Both the position numbers and the translations under genes were made by a program. The notes beneath the pieces were generated by a model, which was not told where the DNA came from, made no database searches, and was given only the letters and a program-made list of their open reading frames with translations. DNA of 64,000 bases from CAWGYT01 sp963826795 (GTDB taxonomy: Bacteria > Planctomycetota > Planctomycetia > Pirellulales > Pirellulaceae), in assembly GCA_963826795.1 (NCBI GenBank), contig CAWGYT010000025.1, positions 186,001-250,000 on the forward strand, given 5' to 3'. Of this stretch, positions 55,824-64,000 are shown one piece after another. Each line of letters opens with the position of its first letter. The stretch's first letter is position 1.

Positions 55824-56399
55824 TTACTTATCTGCAGTCGGCCGTTTTCGCAGGTAGCCGGCCGATTCGAAGAATCTCGCCGTCTGTTCCGTTCGAGGTA
55901 TACGTCGCTTCATTAAGTTGGGTTTTTGTGAATCAAGAATCAGCAAATCGTGCTCCGGATCCACTCCTCGAACAAAGCTGACCTCAGCGCCGTTCAACGA
56001 GACGCTCGGATCACCGAACCACAGGAATGTAGCCCCCTGAATTTGAGTCACAAAACACAAGGATTCAACGAATTCACCCTCGTCTGTCCATCGCCCCGCA
56101 GCGATAATCTGATGCCTGCGCCCTAGAAGCTTCGAGAACTTGGACTCCACGCGATCGATAAGTTCCTTACCGGCCACCTCGATCGCGGCATCTCGCGACT
56201 CAAAGAACCCGATCTGCAATTTCTTCCTTGAAACGCGTCCTTCCTGTGAGACCCCCAGAATTCGCGCGACTTGAGGATCAGCGTGCCAAGTTCCTAACAA
56301 CGGAGGATGGTCTTCCCAGGTCTCATTGGGTTCGGCGCTTCCGCCTACCCGGCAGACAGATACGAATAATACGAACATGATTGCGTAAGCTGGTCTCAT
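55824..56399 (-). CDS. Small secreted protein of unknown function
   Basis: ATG 56399 lies behind a GGAG ribosome site. The 191-residue product has a signal peptide (AYAIMFVLFVSVCRVGGSA) and a body with PPLLGTWHADPQVARILGVS, ESRDAAIEVAGKELIDRVES and a beta-rich GATFLWFGDPSVSLNGAEVS. The pattern suggests a small sandwich or lipocalin-like fold, but no family can be named. A TTG four codons upstream is a weaker start. It shares strand with the gene at 55135-55683. Confidence 0.65.
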   Translation of the reverse strand: MRPAYAIMFVLFVSVCRVGGSAEPNETWEDHPPLLGTWHADPQVARILGVSQEGRVSRKKLQIGFFESRDAAIEVAGKELIDRVESKFSKLLGRRHQIIAAGRWTDEGEFVESLCFVTQIQGATFLWFGDPSVSLNGAEVSFVRGVDPEHDLLILDSQKPNLMKRRIPRTEQTARFFESAGYLRKRPTADK

Positions 56400-56603
56400 C
56401 AAAATCTCCAAGCAGAAATGAATTGTTACGCACGAAAAGTGTTCATAACAGTGTGAAGCATCGAGTTGGCGTCGAGGATCAAGACCGACTTTGATGTGAA
56501 CCCCGTTATTCGGACGGTTACTGGCTTCGCTCTTTCGGTCGCAACCTACCGGGGTTGGCTTCCGGGGCCTGGAAAGGCGAAAATCGAAATGACAGGTCCC
56601 GAG

Positions 56604-56894
56604 TTACGATTCTTGGCTCGTCTCCCAGTGCAATCCGCGCGTCTCAAGGGCGGCAAGCCGCTCATCGAAAAACTTGTCGCTGCGGCGTTTGTAGATCAGG
56701 TAGACCCCGAAGAGGACAGCCAATAAGGAGACCGCCAGCCATTGGGGCACGATGTAGGTCCAGAGAGACCCAGCCGTCGCTCCCATTAGCAGTGCGGCGG
56801 TAACGGCAGATTTCGGAAACCCACGCGGAACCGCCTCAATCAGATCGCGGTGCGTTTCGGGAATTAGCATCTGAATGTCATCTCGTCTGTTCAT
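56604..56894 (-). CDS. Small membrane protein with two transmembrane segments
   Basis: The 96-residue protein has a polar, acidic start (RRDDIQMLIPETHRDLIE), two hydrophobic helices (SAVTAALLMGATAGSLWTYI and QWLAVSLLAVLFGVYLIY) and a basic/acidic tail (RRSDKFFDERLAALETRG). That makes a helical hairpin with both ends probably inside. No known family. A plus-strand frame overlapping it at 56466-56726 was judged a shadow. Confidence 0.55.
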   Translation of the reverse strand: MNRRDDIQMLIPETHRDLIEAVPRGFPKSAVTAALLMGATAGSLWTYIVPQWLAVSLLAVLFGVYLIYKRRSDKFFDERLAALETRGLHWETSQES

Positions 56895-56980
56895 GTCGAT
56901 TGTGTGCCCGAGAGGTCAGCGAGGCTCATCCTCAGACGATGCGTTCGGATCAGTTGGTAAGTAGACTCGCAAATTTTCTA

Positions 56981-57135
56981 GCCAGTCCAAGACGGTCTAC
57001 AGGTTCCAGAGTCGTTCGGCAGCAAGGGCGAGCCCCTGGCGCAATCGACGTCCATGAGGCAGCGCAGTAGACCGTCTGAGTTTGCCCCGTCAGGGAGCGC
57101 AGTAGACCGTCTGAGTTTGCCCCGTCTGAGCTTGC
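56981..57135. repeat. MITE-like dispersed repeat, family B, copy 3 (core 56990-57077)
   Basis: The core is again 88 bp, with AGACGGTCTAC and GTAGACCGTCT ends, and slightly more diverged inside. The right end is duplicated (a second GCAGTAGACCGTCTGAG and GAGTTTGCCCC) and is followed by a short GTCGGCTAGAAT direct repeat. Confidence 0.85.
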
Positions 57136-57385
57136 CTGCGTGTCGGCTAGAATTGTCGGCTAGAATAGACGCTGAACGAGAAGCCCTGGTACGAACGTCT
57201 CGGCTGCGCCGCACCGCCAGTCCGCCCCGTGGTGCGCGCCACGACAATCATGGCCGGACACCCGCCGTGAAAAGCAATCCCTGCATCCCGGTCGCCCGAC
57301 CTGCGCGTGCAAACAATAACCAAAATATCCTCCCCAAATGCTTGTTTGCGATCGACTGCGATGTCACAACTGGTTAAGAAAAGGG
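57136..57385. other. Gap between two dispersed repeats, no supported gene
   Basis: No convincing coding frame. The last ~30 bases (GCGATGTCACAACTGGTTAAG) match those before the family A half copy at 44573, so they probably belong to the longer form of that repeat. Confidence 0.4.
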
Positions 57386-57469
57386 GCTGGGAAAAGGGGT
57401 CAGGTCCCAGAAGTGCGAAGCACCCGAAGGGCTGTTCCGGCTTTGGGACCTGACCCCTTTTCCCAACCC
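57386..57469. repeat. Dispersed palindromic repeat, family A, copy 3
   Basis: CTGGGAAAAGGGGTCAGGTCCC and its reverse complement form the arms around a core with GTGCGAAGCACCCGAAGGG. It ends 20 bases before the possible TTG start of the glycosidase gene. Confidence 0.85.
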
Positions 57470-57489
57470 GCAACCTTGGAGCTACTCAA

Positions 57490-59760
57490 TTGGCTTGGAA
57501 CACAAAGACGGGTTATTTTCCCGCCGCTCGACCGCAATCTGATCTTTGGAGATCGTCGCTCTGCTGGCTCGCACGGTCGGCTTCGCAGCTTCTGGTGCGC
57601 GCCGCTTGTGCGGTGACGCTGTTGCTTCTGATGAGTGCTTCACTCGTTGCGGACGAACCCCAGACGCCGTGGTATCAACGATCGCTTGTGGGACTGGAGG
57701 TAGGTCCGACGGGGGCGCAATCCGGCTACAGTGATCCCCAGGACAGTCGCTACTGTGCTGATTTCGACGGGCGCGAGATCGTCCGCCAGTCCGTAAGCGC
57801 GAATGCGGAGTATCTGGTGCTTTGGGTGCGTGACGGTGACTACGCGTACTACGATTCCAAGCTGCTGCCCAAGGCACCCGGCTTGAAGGACCGTGATCCG
57901 TTGAAAGACGCCGTCGAGGAAGCGCGGCGGCACAACTTTCCGCTACTCGCGTACTGCGTGGTTCAGCAGGGGGGACTTTTTCTGGAAGCCCATCCGGAAT
58001 GGAAGATGCGCGATGCGCAGGGAACACCGATCGGAAGGTTCTGCTTCAATTCGGGTTACCTCGCAGCCATGAAACAGATCGTGGCGGAACAGCTCGCCTA
58101 CGGAATCGACGGATTCCACATCGACATGCTCGACCAGGGCTTTAGTGCTCCCTATGGTTGCTGGTGTAAGACGTGTCGAACACAGTTCGAGACACAGTTC
58201 GGCCACGAGATGCCCAGCGGTCTCACTTGGGATGAGGCCTGGGACGACATGCTGGAGTTTCGGTACCAGTCAAGTGAGCGATTTGAACGCCAGCTGGCGG
58301 CGCATATCAAGTCCCTCAGCCCGACTGCGACGGTCGATTTCAACTATCACGGCAACCCTCCCTTTTCCTTCGAGGTGGGGCAGCGTCCTGTCCAGCACGC
58401 GGGAAACGGTGACTTCGTCACGGGAGAGACGGGAATCTGGGGTTTCAGCGCCTTGGGCGTCGGGCTGAACGCGCAGTTCTATCGCGCCTCCACGCCCGGC
58501 TTACCGTTCCAGGTTGCGATTCAGCGTGGTGTTCGAGGTTACCATGACCAGACGACACGTCCCCTGAACGATATGCGGTGGGAACTCTTTACGCTCTTGG
58601 CGCACGGAGCGTTCGTCACCATGGTCGACAAGACCGCTTTCGATGGTTGGCTCGATCCGGTCGCCTATGAACGCTTCGGCAAGGCCTTTCAGGAAGCGAA
58701 ACGGAAGCGAGCGCATTTCGGCCATCACCCCGTGTATGACGTGGGACTGTACTTCAGCAGCCGGACTCGCGACTGGCTGGGACGCGAAACGCCGGCCCGT
58801 TACTTTCAGGGATTTCAAGGTGCGCACCGCGCGTGTGCGCTGGAGCATCTGCAGTTCGGTGTGCTGCTGGACGAGAGCGTTTCAGTCGAGCGTCTGCACG
58901 AGTTTCCGGTCGTCTGCCTCGCCAACGTCGCGATCTTGTCCGACTCCGAAGTGGACTTGCTTCGGCAGTACGTCCAGCAGGGCGGTCACCTGCTCGTCAC
59001 CGGTGTCACGGGGCAATTCGGCGCTCGCGGCGAAACGCAGGACAGCTCGCCGCTGGAAGCCTTGATTGGCGCGAAAGTCGTCGAGCGACTGGATTCGCAA
59101 GACAACTGGGTCCAACTTCCTGCCCAGGACTACGCCTGGCTCCGCGATGGCATCCGGCCCGATTGGCCCTTCCTGGTCGAGGGACCTGCAACGGCCTACG
59201 AACCGACGACGGCACGGGGCATCGGTCAGCTGCTGCGACCCCATCGTACGGTTCGCCAACAGCAAGGCCGAGAAGGGACGTCGTCGCCGATGAGTGCCGA
59301 TACGCCCGCCGGGCCTGCGGTGCTGGTGAATCGTGTGGGTGAAGGCACGGTCCTGACCTTGGCCGCTTCGCCGGATTTTGCGACGGCGAGCGAACACGCG
59401 ATTGTCGAGGCGCGTCGGTTGTTGCGGAACGCGATCCGCCGACTGCACCCCAAGCCGCAAGTACGAATCACCGCACCCGCCAACGTGGAAGTCGTCGTGA
59501 CCGACGATCCGGACTCAAAAACCCTGCGTGTTCACCTCATCGCCTACAATGCAACGCCGCAGACGACGCCGGCCAAGAACCGCCCATTTGTCCTACCGGG
59601 ATTGGTGGAAGATACTCCCATCTTCCGCGTCGCCGTCGATTTGGAGGTCGACCTGCAGGGCGTCGCCGCGCTGAATCCACGCACGACGCTCGTAAGTCAG
59701 GAGCGACGTGTGGAAGCCACCGTCGAAGACATCCACGAAGTGTTGCTCCTCAAGTATTGA
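57490..59760 (+). CDS. Secreted TIM-barrel glycoside hydrolase with beta-galactosidase trimerisation-like domain
   Basis: The protein has a signal peptide (ACAVTLLLLMSASLVADEP). It could begin at GTG 57595 or at TTG 57490 (756 residues, GGAG about ten bases upstream). The barrel shows ANAEYLVLWVRDGDYAYYDS, HNFPLLAYCVVQQGG, GIDGFHIDMLDQGF and a CWCKTCRTQFE cysteine cluster, all typical of GH42-like and fucosidase-like putative glycosidases. After about 450 residues comes a flavodoxin-like domain (VVCLANVAILSDSEVDLL, QQGGHLLVTGVTGQFG) of the beta-galactosidase trimerisation type, and a beta-rich end. The acid pair cannot be fixed with certainty; HIDMLD and the GETGIWG segment are candidates. 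It faces the GH92 gene and probably acts on the same glycans. Confidence 0.75.
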   Translation: MAWNTKTGYFPAARPQSDLWRSSLCWLARSASQLLVRAACAVTLLLLMSASLVADEPQTPWYQRSLVGLEVGPTGAQSGYSDPQDSRYCADFDGREIVRQSVSANAEYLVLWVRDGDYAYYDSKLLPKAPGLKDRDPLKDAVEEARRHNFPLLAYCVVQQGGLFLEAHPEWKMRDAQGTPIGRFCFNSGYLAAMKQIVAEQLAYGIDGFHIDMLDQGFSAPYGCWCKTCRTQFETQFGHEMPSGLTWDEAWDDMLEFRYQSSERFERQLAAHIKSLSPTATVDFNYHGNPPFSFEVGQRPVQHAGNGDFVTGETGIWGFSALGVGLNAQFYRASTPGLPFQVAIQRGVRGYHDQTTRPLNDMRWELFTLLAHGAFVTMVDKTAFDGWLDPVAYERFGKAFQEAKRKRAHFGHHPVYDVGLYFSSRTRDWLGRETPARYFQGFQGAHRACALEHLQFGVLLDESVSVERLHEFPVVCLANVAILSDSEVDLLRQYVQQGGHLLVTGVTGQFGARGETQDSSPLEALIGAKVVERLDSQDNWVQLPAQDYAWLRDGIRPDWPFLVEGPATAYEPTTARGIGQLLRPHRTVRQQQGREGTSSPMSADTPAGPAVLVNRVGEGTVLTLAASPDFATASEHAIVEARRLLRNAIRRLHPKPQVRITAPANVEVVVTDDPDSKTLRVHLIAYNATPQTTPAKNRPFVLPGLVEDTPIFRVAVDLEVDLQGVAALNPRTTLVSQERRVEATVEDIHEVLLLKY

Positions 59761-59798
59761 ACCGGGTCTTGCGTCGCGGCGTCCGCTCCCGGGCTCCG

Positions 59799-62198
59799 TC
59801 ACGGCTTCGGCGCGTCCTCGTCTCCCGCGCCCCAGAGGCGATTCGGAGTCGGGCCCATCTGGAGCACGAGCGATCCGCCGCCGACAAGGTCCCGATGGTA
59901 GAACCAGGGTCGCGTGAGCGGCTTGCCGTTGAGTTCGGCCGACTGAATGTAAAAATTCCGAGCTGACACGTCGCGCGCTTCGATCACAAAGTCGCGACCA
60001 CTGTAGTAGCGATCATCCAGATGAATGACGATGCGCGGAAAGAGGGGGCTGCCGATCTCGTAGATCGGGTGGATTGAGCCACCTCCGTCCATTTGAAACA
60101 AGCCCATTGCACTCATCACGAACCAGGCACCCATTTGCCCCTGGTCTTCGTCGCCGGGCCAGCCATCTTTTGGCGTCTTGCCGTAGTATTGATCCATGAT
60201 CGCGCGTGCCCACTTCTGCGTCAGCCACGGCTTTCCCGAATAGTTGAAAAGATAGGCGGCTTGCATGTTGGGTTGGTTCCCGTGATTTACGGGGTACAAC
60301 GCAAACAGGTCGCCCTCGGCATTGAAATTCGATTTCGCGGACTGCTCGAAGCCCTCGTTTAATCGCTCGTTAAACTCATCCTTGCCCATCACCGCAACCA
60401 GCGCGTTCACGTCGTGGGGCACGAACCACGTGTATTGCCAGGCGTTTCCTTCGACGAAGCCGGTGCCCGACCAGGAATCGGATCGATCTTTGTTCTTCAA
60501 CTCGCCGCGCTCGTACCACGCGCCCGAAGCGAGTCGCGGTTGGACGAATCCGGTCTTGGGATTGAAAACGTTCCGCCAGTTGTTCGCGCGCTTGCCAAAC
60601 GCCGCCGCGTCGGCGGCTTTTCCGAGGGCCTGAGCCATCTGGGCGACGTTCCAATCGTCGAACGCGTATTCGAGGGTATTGGACACCGGTCCTTCCATAT
60701 CCGTGCCGAAATGATGACGTTCGGCGCCTCTTCCGTGCGGAACGTAGCCCAGCTCCAGGTACGGTTTGAGGTTGCGGTTGCCGACCAACCCGCCGCCCGG
60801 ATGAGCTCGTCCGGGTTCCGTCATCACGTGGCGAATCGCCTCGTACGCTTTCTCCACATCGTAATTGCGAATCCCCATCTGATAGGCGGAATTGATCAAG
60901 GCCACTTCGTGCGAGGCGACCATGATGCTGGAGTACTCAATTCCGGTTGGCCCCTTCGGCAACCAGCCGCCCCGATCGTAGATTTCCAGCAGCGATTTGA
61001 CCCATTGGTTGGTCACCTCCGGCGTGACCAGCGCCCACAACTGGTTCAAGTTCCAGAACGTGTTCCAAAAGGCATCGCAACCAAAAACAGGTGACGCCGG
61101 ATCCTGAGCCGTCACAATCTGCTCATTCATGTCGACGTATTTGCCATTGACGTCGCTCCAGATCGTCCGGGCGGCGTACGAACGATAGAAGTTGGTGTAG
61201 AACTTCACCTTGTCGTCTTCGTTGTCACCCCCAACCTCGATCTTGCTGAGCAACCGATTCCATGTTTCTCTGGCGTGGTTTCGGACCTTCTCGAAGTCCC
61301 ACCCGAACTCGGCCAACTCGGTGTCCAAATTCAGTCGCGCTTGTTCGATGCTAACCAAAGAGATACCCACTTGCGCCATCACGAGCGCACCGTTCGGCTG
61401 ATCGAATTCGACGAAGGCGCCGACGTCACCGCGCCCGTGAATCTGAAACGCGTCGCGCAGCACTTCGGGATCGACGGAGCCGCCCGTGGCCTTATCGGCG
61501 ACCGGAGCACGCCAGCCATTGAACGTGGTAAAGGGCTGGTCAAACCGGATGACAAAGAAGACGGTGTATTCGTTCGTCATCTCCGAGAACCCGTCGTACG
61601 TCCTCTGCTTCGAGAATCCTGTGATCTCGCGGTCGTTTTCGCGATGGATCCAGGCCCAATCGACGTCGTAGGGATACTCCGCGGGAATCGCCAGATCGAT
61701 CAGCACGCGCGCCGGGCTCGCCTTGGGGAACGCGTATCGATGAAATCCCGTACGTTCGGTGGCGGTCAGTTCCACGCGGACGTCGTAGTCCTTGAGCGTC
61801 ACCGCATAGTAGCCCGGCGCCGCGGCTTCCGTCGCCTTATCGATCCGCGAACGATATCCGGCATCCGGGTCGCCTTCACTTCCGGGGCTTGTCTGCAGCG
61901 GCCCAGTGCACGGCTGCATCAGTAATCCGGCCATGACCCACGAATGGATATGGCTGAAACCGGCGACGTTTTCGATGCTGTACTCATAGCCCGACTTCCA
62001 GTTCGTATCCTGGTTATCCGGACTTAGTTTCACCATCCCGAACGGCATGCTGGGCCCCGGATACAGCATCCACCGCGACGAATCGGTGCCGATCAAGCAG
62101 TCCACGTAATCAACGGGTTCGCGAGCGGACACAAGTCGAGCGTTCACAGTGAGAAACAGCATCCCCAACAACAGTCGAACTGCGGAATTCCTGCTCAT
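59799..62198 (-). CDS. GH92 family alpha-mannosidase, secreted
   Basis: ATG 62198, with GAGG upstream, gives 799 residues with a signal peptide (LLLGMLFLTVNARLVSA). GH92 marks are VDCLIGTDSSRWMLYPGPSM at the start, GFSHIHSWVM, the core FWNTFWNLNQLWALVTPE, GPVSNTLEYAFDDWNVAQMA and WPGDEDQGQMGAWFVMSAMG, which hold the calcium-binding and catalytic acidic residues. These enzymes are calcium-dependent, inverting exo-alpha-mannosidases that trim mannose from glycoprotein or yeast-type glycans. Longer frames upstream read only a palindromic repeat. A sodium/solute symporter gene lies 150 bases upstream on the same strand, a likely uptake partner. Confidence 0.93.
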   Translation of the reverse strand: MSRNSAVRLLLGMLFLTVNARLVSAREPVDYVDCLIGTDSSRWMLYPGPSMPFGMVKLSPDNQDTNWKSGYEYSIENVAGFSHIHSWVMAGLLMQPCTGPLQTSPGSEGDPDAGYRSRIDKATEAAAPGYYAVTLKDYDVRVELTATERTGFHRYAFPKASPARVLIDLAIPAEYPYDVDWAWIHRENDREITGFSKQRTYDGFSEMTNEYTVFFVIRFDQPFTTFNGWRAPVADKATGGSVDPEVLRDAFQIHGRGDVGAFVEFDQPNGALVMAQVGISLVSIEQARLNLDTELAEFGWDFEKVRNHARETWNRLLSKIEVGGDNEDDKVKFYTNFYRSYAARTIWSDVNGKYVDMNEQIVTAQDPASPVFGCDAFWNTFWNLNQLWALVTPEVTNQWVKSLLEIYDRGGWLPKGPTGIEYSSIMVASHEVALINSAYQMGIRNYDVEKAYEAIRHVMTEPGRAHPGGGLVGNRNLKPYLELGYVPHGRGAERHHFGTDMEGPVSNTLEYAFDDWNVAQMAQALGKAADAAAFGKRANNWRNVFNPKTGFVQPRLASGAWYERGELKNKDRSDSWSGTGFVEGNAWQYTWFVPHDVNALVAVMGKDEFNERLNEGFEQSAKSNFNAEGDLFALYPVNHGNQPNMQAAYLFNYSGKPWLTQKWARAIMDQYYGKTPKDGWPGDEDQGQMGAWFVMSAMGLFQMDGGGSIHPIYEIGSPLFPRIVIHLDDRYYSGRDFVIEARDVSARNFYIQSAELNGKPLTRPWFYHRDLVGGGSLVLQMGPTPNRLWGAGDEDAPKP

Positions 62199-62221
62199 CG
62201 GTTGAAATCCTCTCGTAATCG

Positions 62222-62326
62222 CGTTGGGAACTGGGGTCAGGTTGGAAACAGGGGTCAGGTCCCAAAAGCCGAAACGGCCCTTCGGGTGCTTCGCACGTTT
62301 GGGAATTGCCCCCTTTTCCAATCCCA
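62222..62326. repeat. Dispersed palindromic repeat, family A, copy 4
   Basis: This copy has a doubled left part (GGGGTCAGGTTGG, then GGGGTCAGGTCCC), a core with CGGCCCTTCGGGTGCTTCGC and the right arm CCCCCTTTTCCAATCCC. It fills most of the 150-base gap between the symporter and GH92 genes. Confidence 0.8.
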
Positions 62327-62347
62327 AATCTGCGCGGTGACACGGCA

Positions 62348-64000
62348 CTACTCCCGGCGAGGCTCATCGGGCGGGGGAAGCATTCGGTACCAGGTAAAGT
62401 AGAGCGTGAGGCAGGCGGCGCCGCAAGCGCCGACCGAGGCCAGCGCGCGACCGTACCAATGCCCGACAAAATACATCGGAGCCAGGTACGCTCCGCCTAC
62501 GGCAATCATGCCCAACCCCACGTTCAAGACCGCCAGGGACCACGATTCCGAAACGTCGAGCCGCATTTTGTCCGCATCGGCAATCTGATCTCGCACCGGT
62601 TTCCAGACACCAAACGGTCGAACCGTGGCATAGAACTGCGTCAATGTGTCCTGGTCGCACGGCGCTGTTGCATACGACACGGCGACACTCGTGACGAGCG
62701 AAACGGCAATCGTCAAAGGGAACAGGACAAAGATGGGAACTTGGGGCCAAACGAGTGACAAGACGGCGAGCGACATGCCGCCCAGCATGCCCGACGTGTA
62801 GCCCCAGCCGTTCAGACGCCACCAATACCAGCGCAGCACGTTCGGCACAATTACCGCGGCCCCCAGGGCCATCATCATCCAGTTCCAGATCTGAGCGATC
62901 GATTGGCCGGCGTACCCGATCAGCAACCCGACGGCAACGAGTCCGATCGTACTGAGGTAACTCGCCATCACCGATTGCCGATCGGTTGGGGTCGGACAAA
63001 AAAACAGCTGCCAGATGTCGCGGACGACGAACGCCGCTCCGCTGTTGACTGTCGAACTGAACGTCGACATGAAGGCAGCCAGCAAGCCGGCAATCACCAA
63101 ACCTCGCATGCCCGCCGGCACAACATCACGCAAGATCGTCGGCATCACCTGTTCGGGATCGACGACACCAATCACACCCGTCAGGGCGAGCATCGCGATT
63201 CCCATCGCCATTCCCCACCGCACGATCAAGAACGCACTCCACGCGGCACCGACCTTGGCGGCATCCCGCGGATCACGAGCCGCCAAGAAACGCTGAAAGT
63301 CATACATCTGCCCCGGGCCGCCCGCATTCAGCAGCAGGCCTTTGGTGACCCACACAATCGTCATGGCTCCGAAAAATTCAAACTGCGAATTCGGGCCGCC
63401 CGCGAACTCGGGGAGATGCCAGGGCACGTGCAGCGATGCAAAATCGTGGGGCAGACGGCCAAGTCCCTCGGGTGTCATCCGAGTCCACGCGATCCACGTG
63501 ACGTAGAGACTGCTGACCGTCAGTAGAACCGTTTGGATGACATCCGTCACCACGACGCTCAGAAACCCTCCCAGCAAAACGTAAAGGGTTGTCGCGGAAA
63601 TCATGACCGTGGCCAACACGTCGGCCTCATGCGCGATCAGGTAACGTTGCGCCGCCCCGGCCGGAAGTCGCTGTGACAATTCTGCCAACGGGACATAGAC
63701 CGCCGCGAATTTCCCAATTCCCTGATACGCGTATCCCACGGCGCTGGCCGTCAGCATGACTGCCATCAGGGCATACGTCGCGCGCGCGCGCGGCCCGCCA
63801 CGTCGCCCCCGAAGCGCGTGGTCATCCATTCGGCGGCCGTGAGCACATTCGAGCGGCGGACCCACTTGCCCATGTATGACATGAAGAAGGCACCCAGCAT
63901 GAAGCCCCACATCCAATGGTGCCACATCGACTTCATCCCGAGCAGGTAGATGATCGAGACAATCCACATGGTGCCGGTGATGTCAAAGTTGGAAACGGAT
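62348..64000 (-). CDS. Sodium/solute symporter (SSS family), 5' end outside the window, one frameshift
   Basis: Multi-span protein with SSS motifs: AAEWMTTRFGG, TTLYVLLGGFLSVVVTDVIQ, GGPGQMYDFQRFLAARDPRD and GLLAAFMSTFSSTVNSGAAF. The main frame covers about 530 residues and ends at 62348. The upstream part (SIIYLLGMKSMWHHWMWGF) is in another frame; the two join at a CG run (63779-63790), where two bases fewer would give GRARATYALMAV. The N terminus is outside the window. The last ~100 residues (DADKMRLDVSESW onward) are an extra membrane region typical of long planctomycete symporters. The substrate is probably a sugar, given the GH92 gene downstream, but this is inference. Confidence 0.88.

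Noticed and set aside
56466..56726. 86-codon plus-strand frame
   Set aside because: Half of it is antisense to a convincing two-helix membrane protein, and the rest has no ribosome site or motif.

Overview
The window is GC-rich, densely coded DNA that almost certainly comes from a planctomycete (Planctomycetota, probably Pirellulales). The evidence is a set of families that occur together in that group: DUF1553/DUF1501 and DUF1592/DUF1552 pairs with c-type haem motifs and twin-arginine signals, a very large surface protein with an N-terminal LExRxLLA motif and C-terminal dockerin-like calcium loops, an ECF sigma factor followed by a Ser/Thr kinase with WD40 and TPR regions, and secreted glycoside hydrolases.

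Layout. 0-5 kb: the end of a DUF1553 gene, a DUF1501 gene, a DegT/DnrJ aminotransferase, a GH84 beta-N-acetylglucosaminidase and a GNAT acetyltransferase, all on the plus strand. The GH84-GNAT pair resembles the two-domain plan of animal O-GlcNAcase. 5-10.6 kb, minus strand: an ECF sigma factor and a 1636-residue transmembrane kinase. 10.8-25.5 kb, plus strand: one surface-protein gene of about 4,900 codons that contains a subtilisin-like domain and is broken once by a frameshift. 25.7-29.5 kb, minus strand: a TrkA-C membrane protein and a secreted protein with three frameshifts. 29.7-35.3 kb, plus strand: a DUF1592-DUF1552 pair.

35.5-44.5 kb: an HpcH/HpaI aldolase diverges from a run of aminotransferase, Gfo/Idh oxidoreductase, short-chain dehydrogenase, PhyH dioxygenase, lipid-anchored HEAT-repeat/sodium symporter fusion, and D-threonine-aldolase-like PLP enzyme. 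This looks like a small-molecule (amino acid or amino-sugar) metabolic locus with its own transporter. 44.5-57.4 kb is a decayed accessory region: a HicB antitoxin with a truncated hicA, a serine hydrolase remnant, an IS3-family insertion, a pentapeptide-repeat remnant, a ParE-like toxin-antitoxin pair, secreted proteins of unknown role, and several families of short dispersed repeats. 57.5-64 kb: a secreted TIM-barrel glycosidase faces a GH92 alpha-mannosidase and a second sodium/solute symporter, probably a sugar-use locus.

Two themes run through the window. First, short palindromic or MITE-like repeats occupy many of the longer gaps. Four or five families can be recognised by eye, and some supply the 3' ends of genes. 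Second, at least eight otherwise good reading frames are broken by one or two bases. Several of the breaks lie in alternating CG runs or G/C homopolymers, so either the sequence has indel errors there or these are slippage-prone sites. No tRNA, rRNA, CRISPR array or replication origin was recognised.
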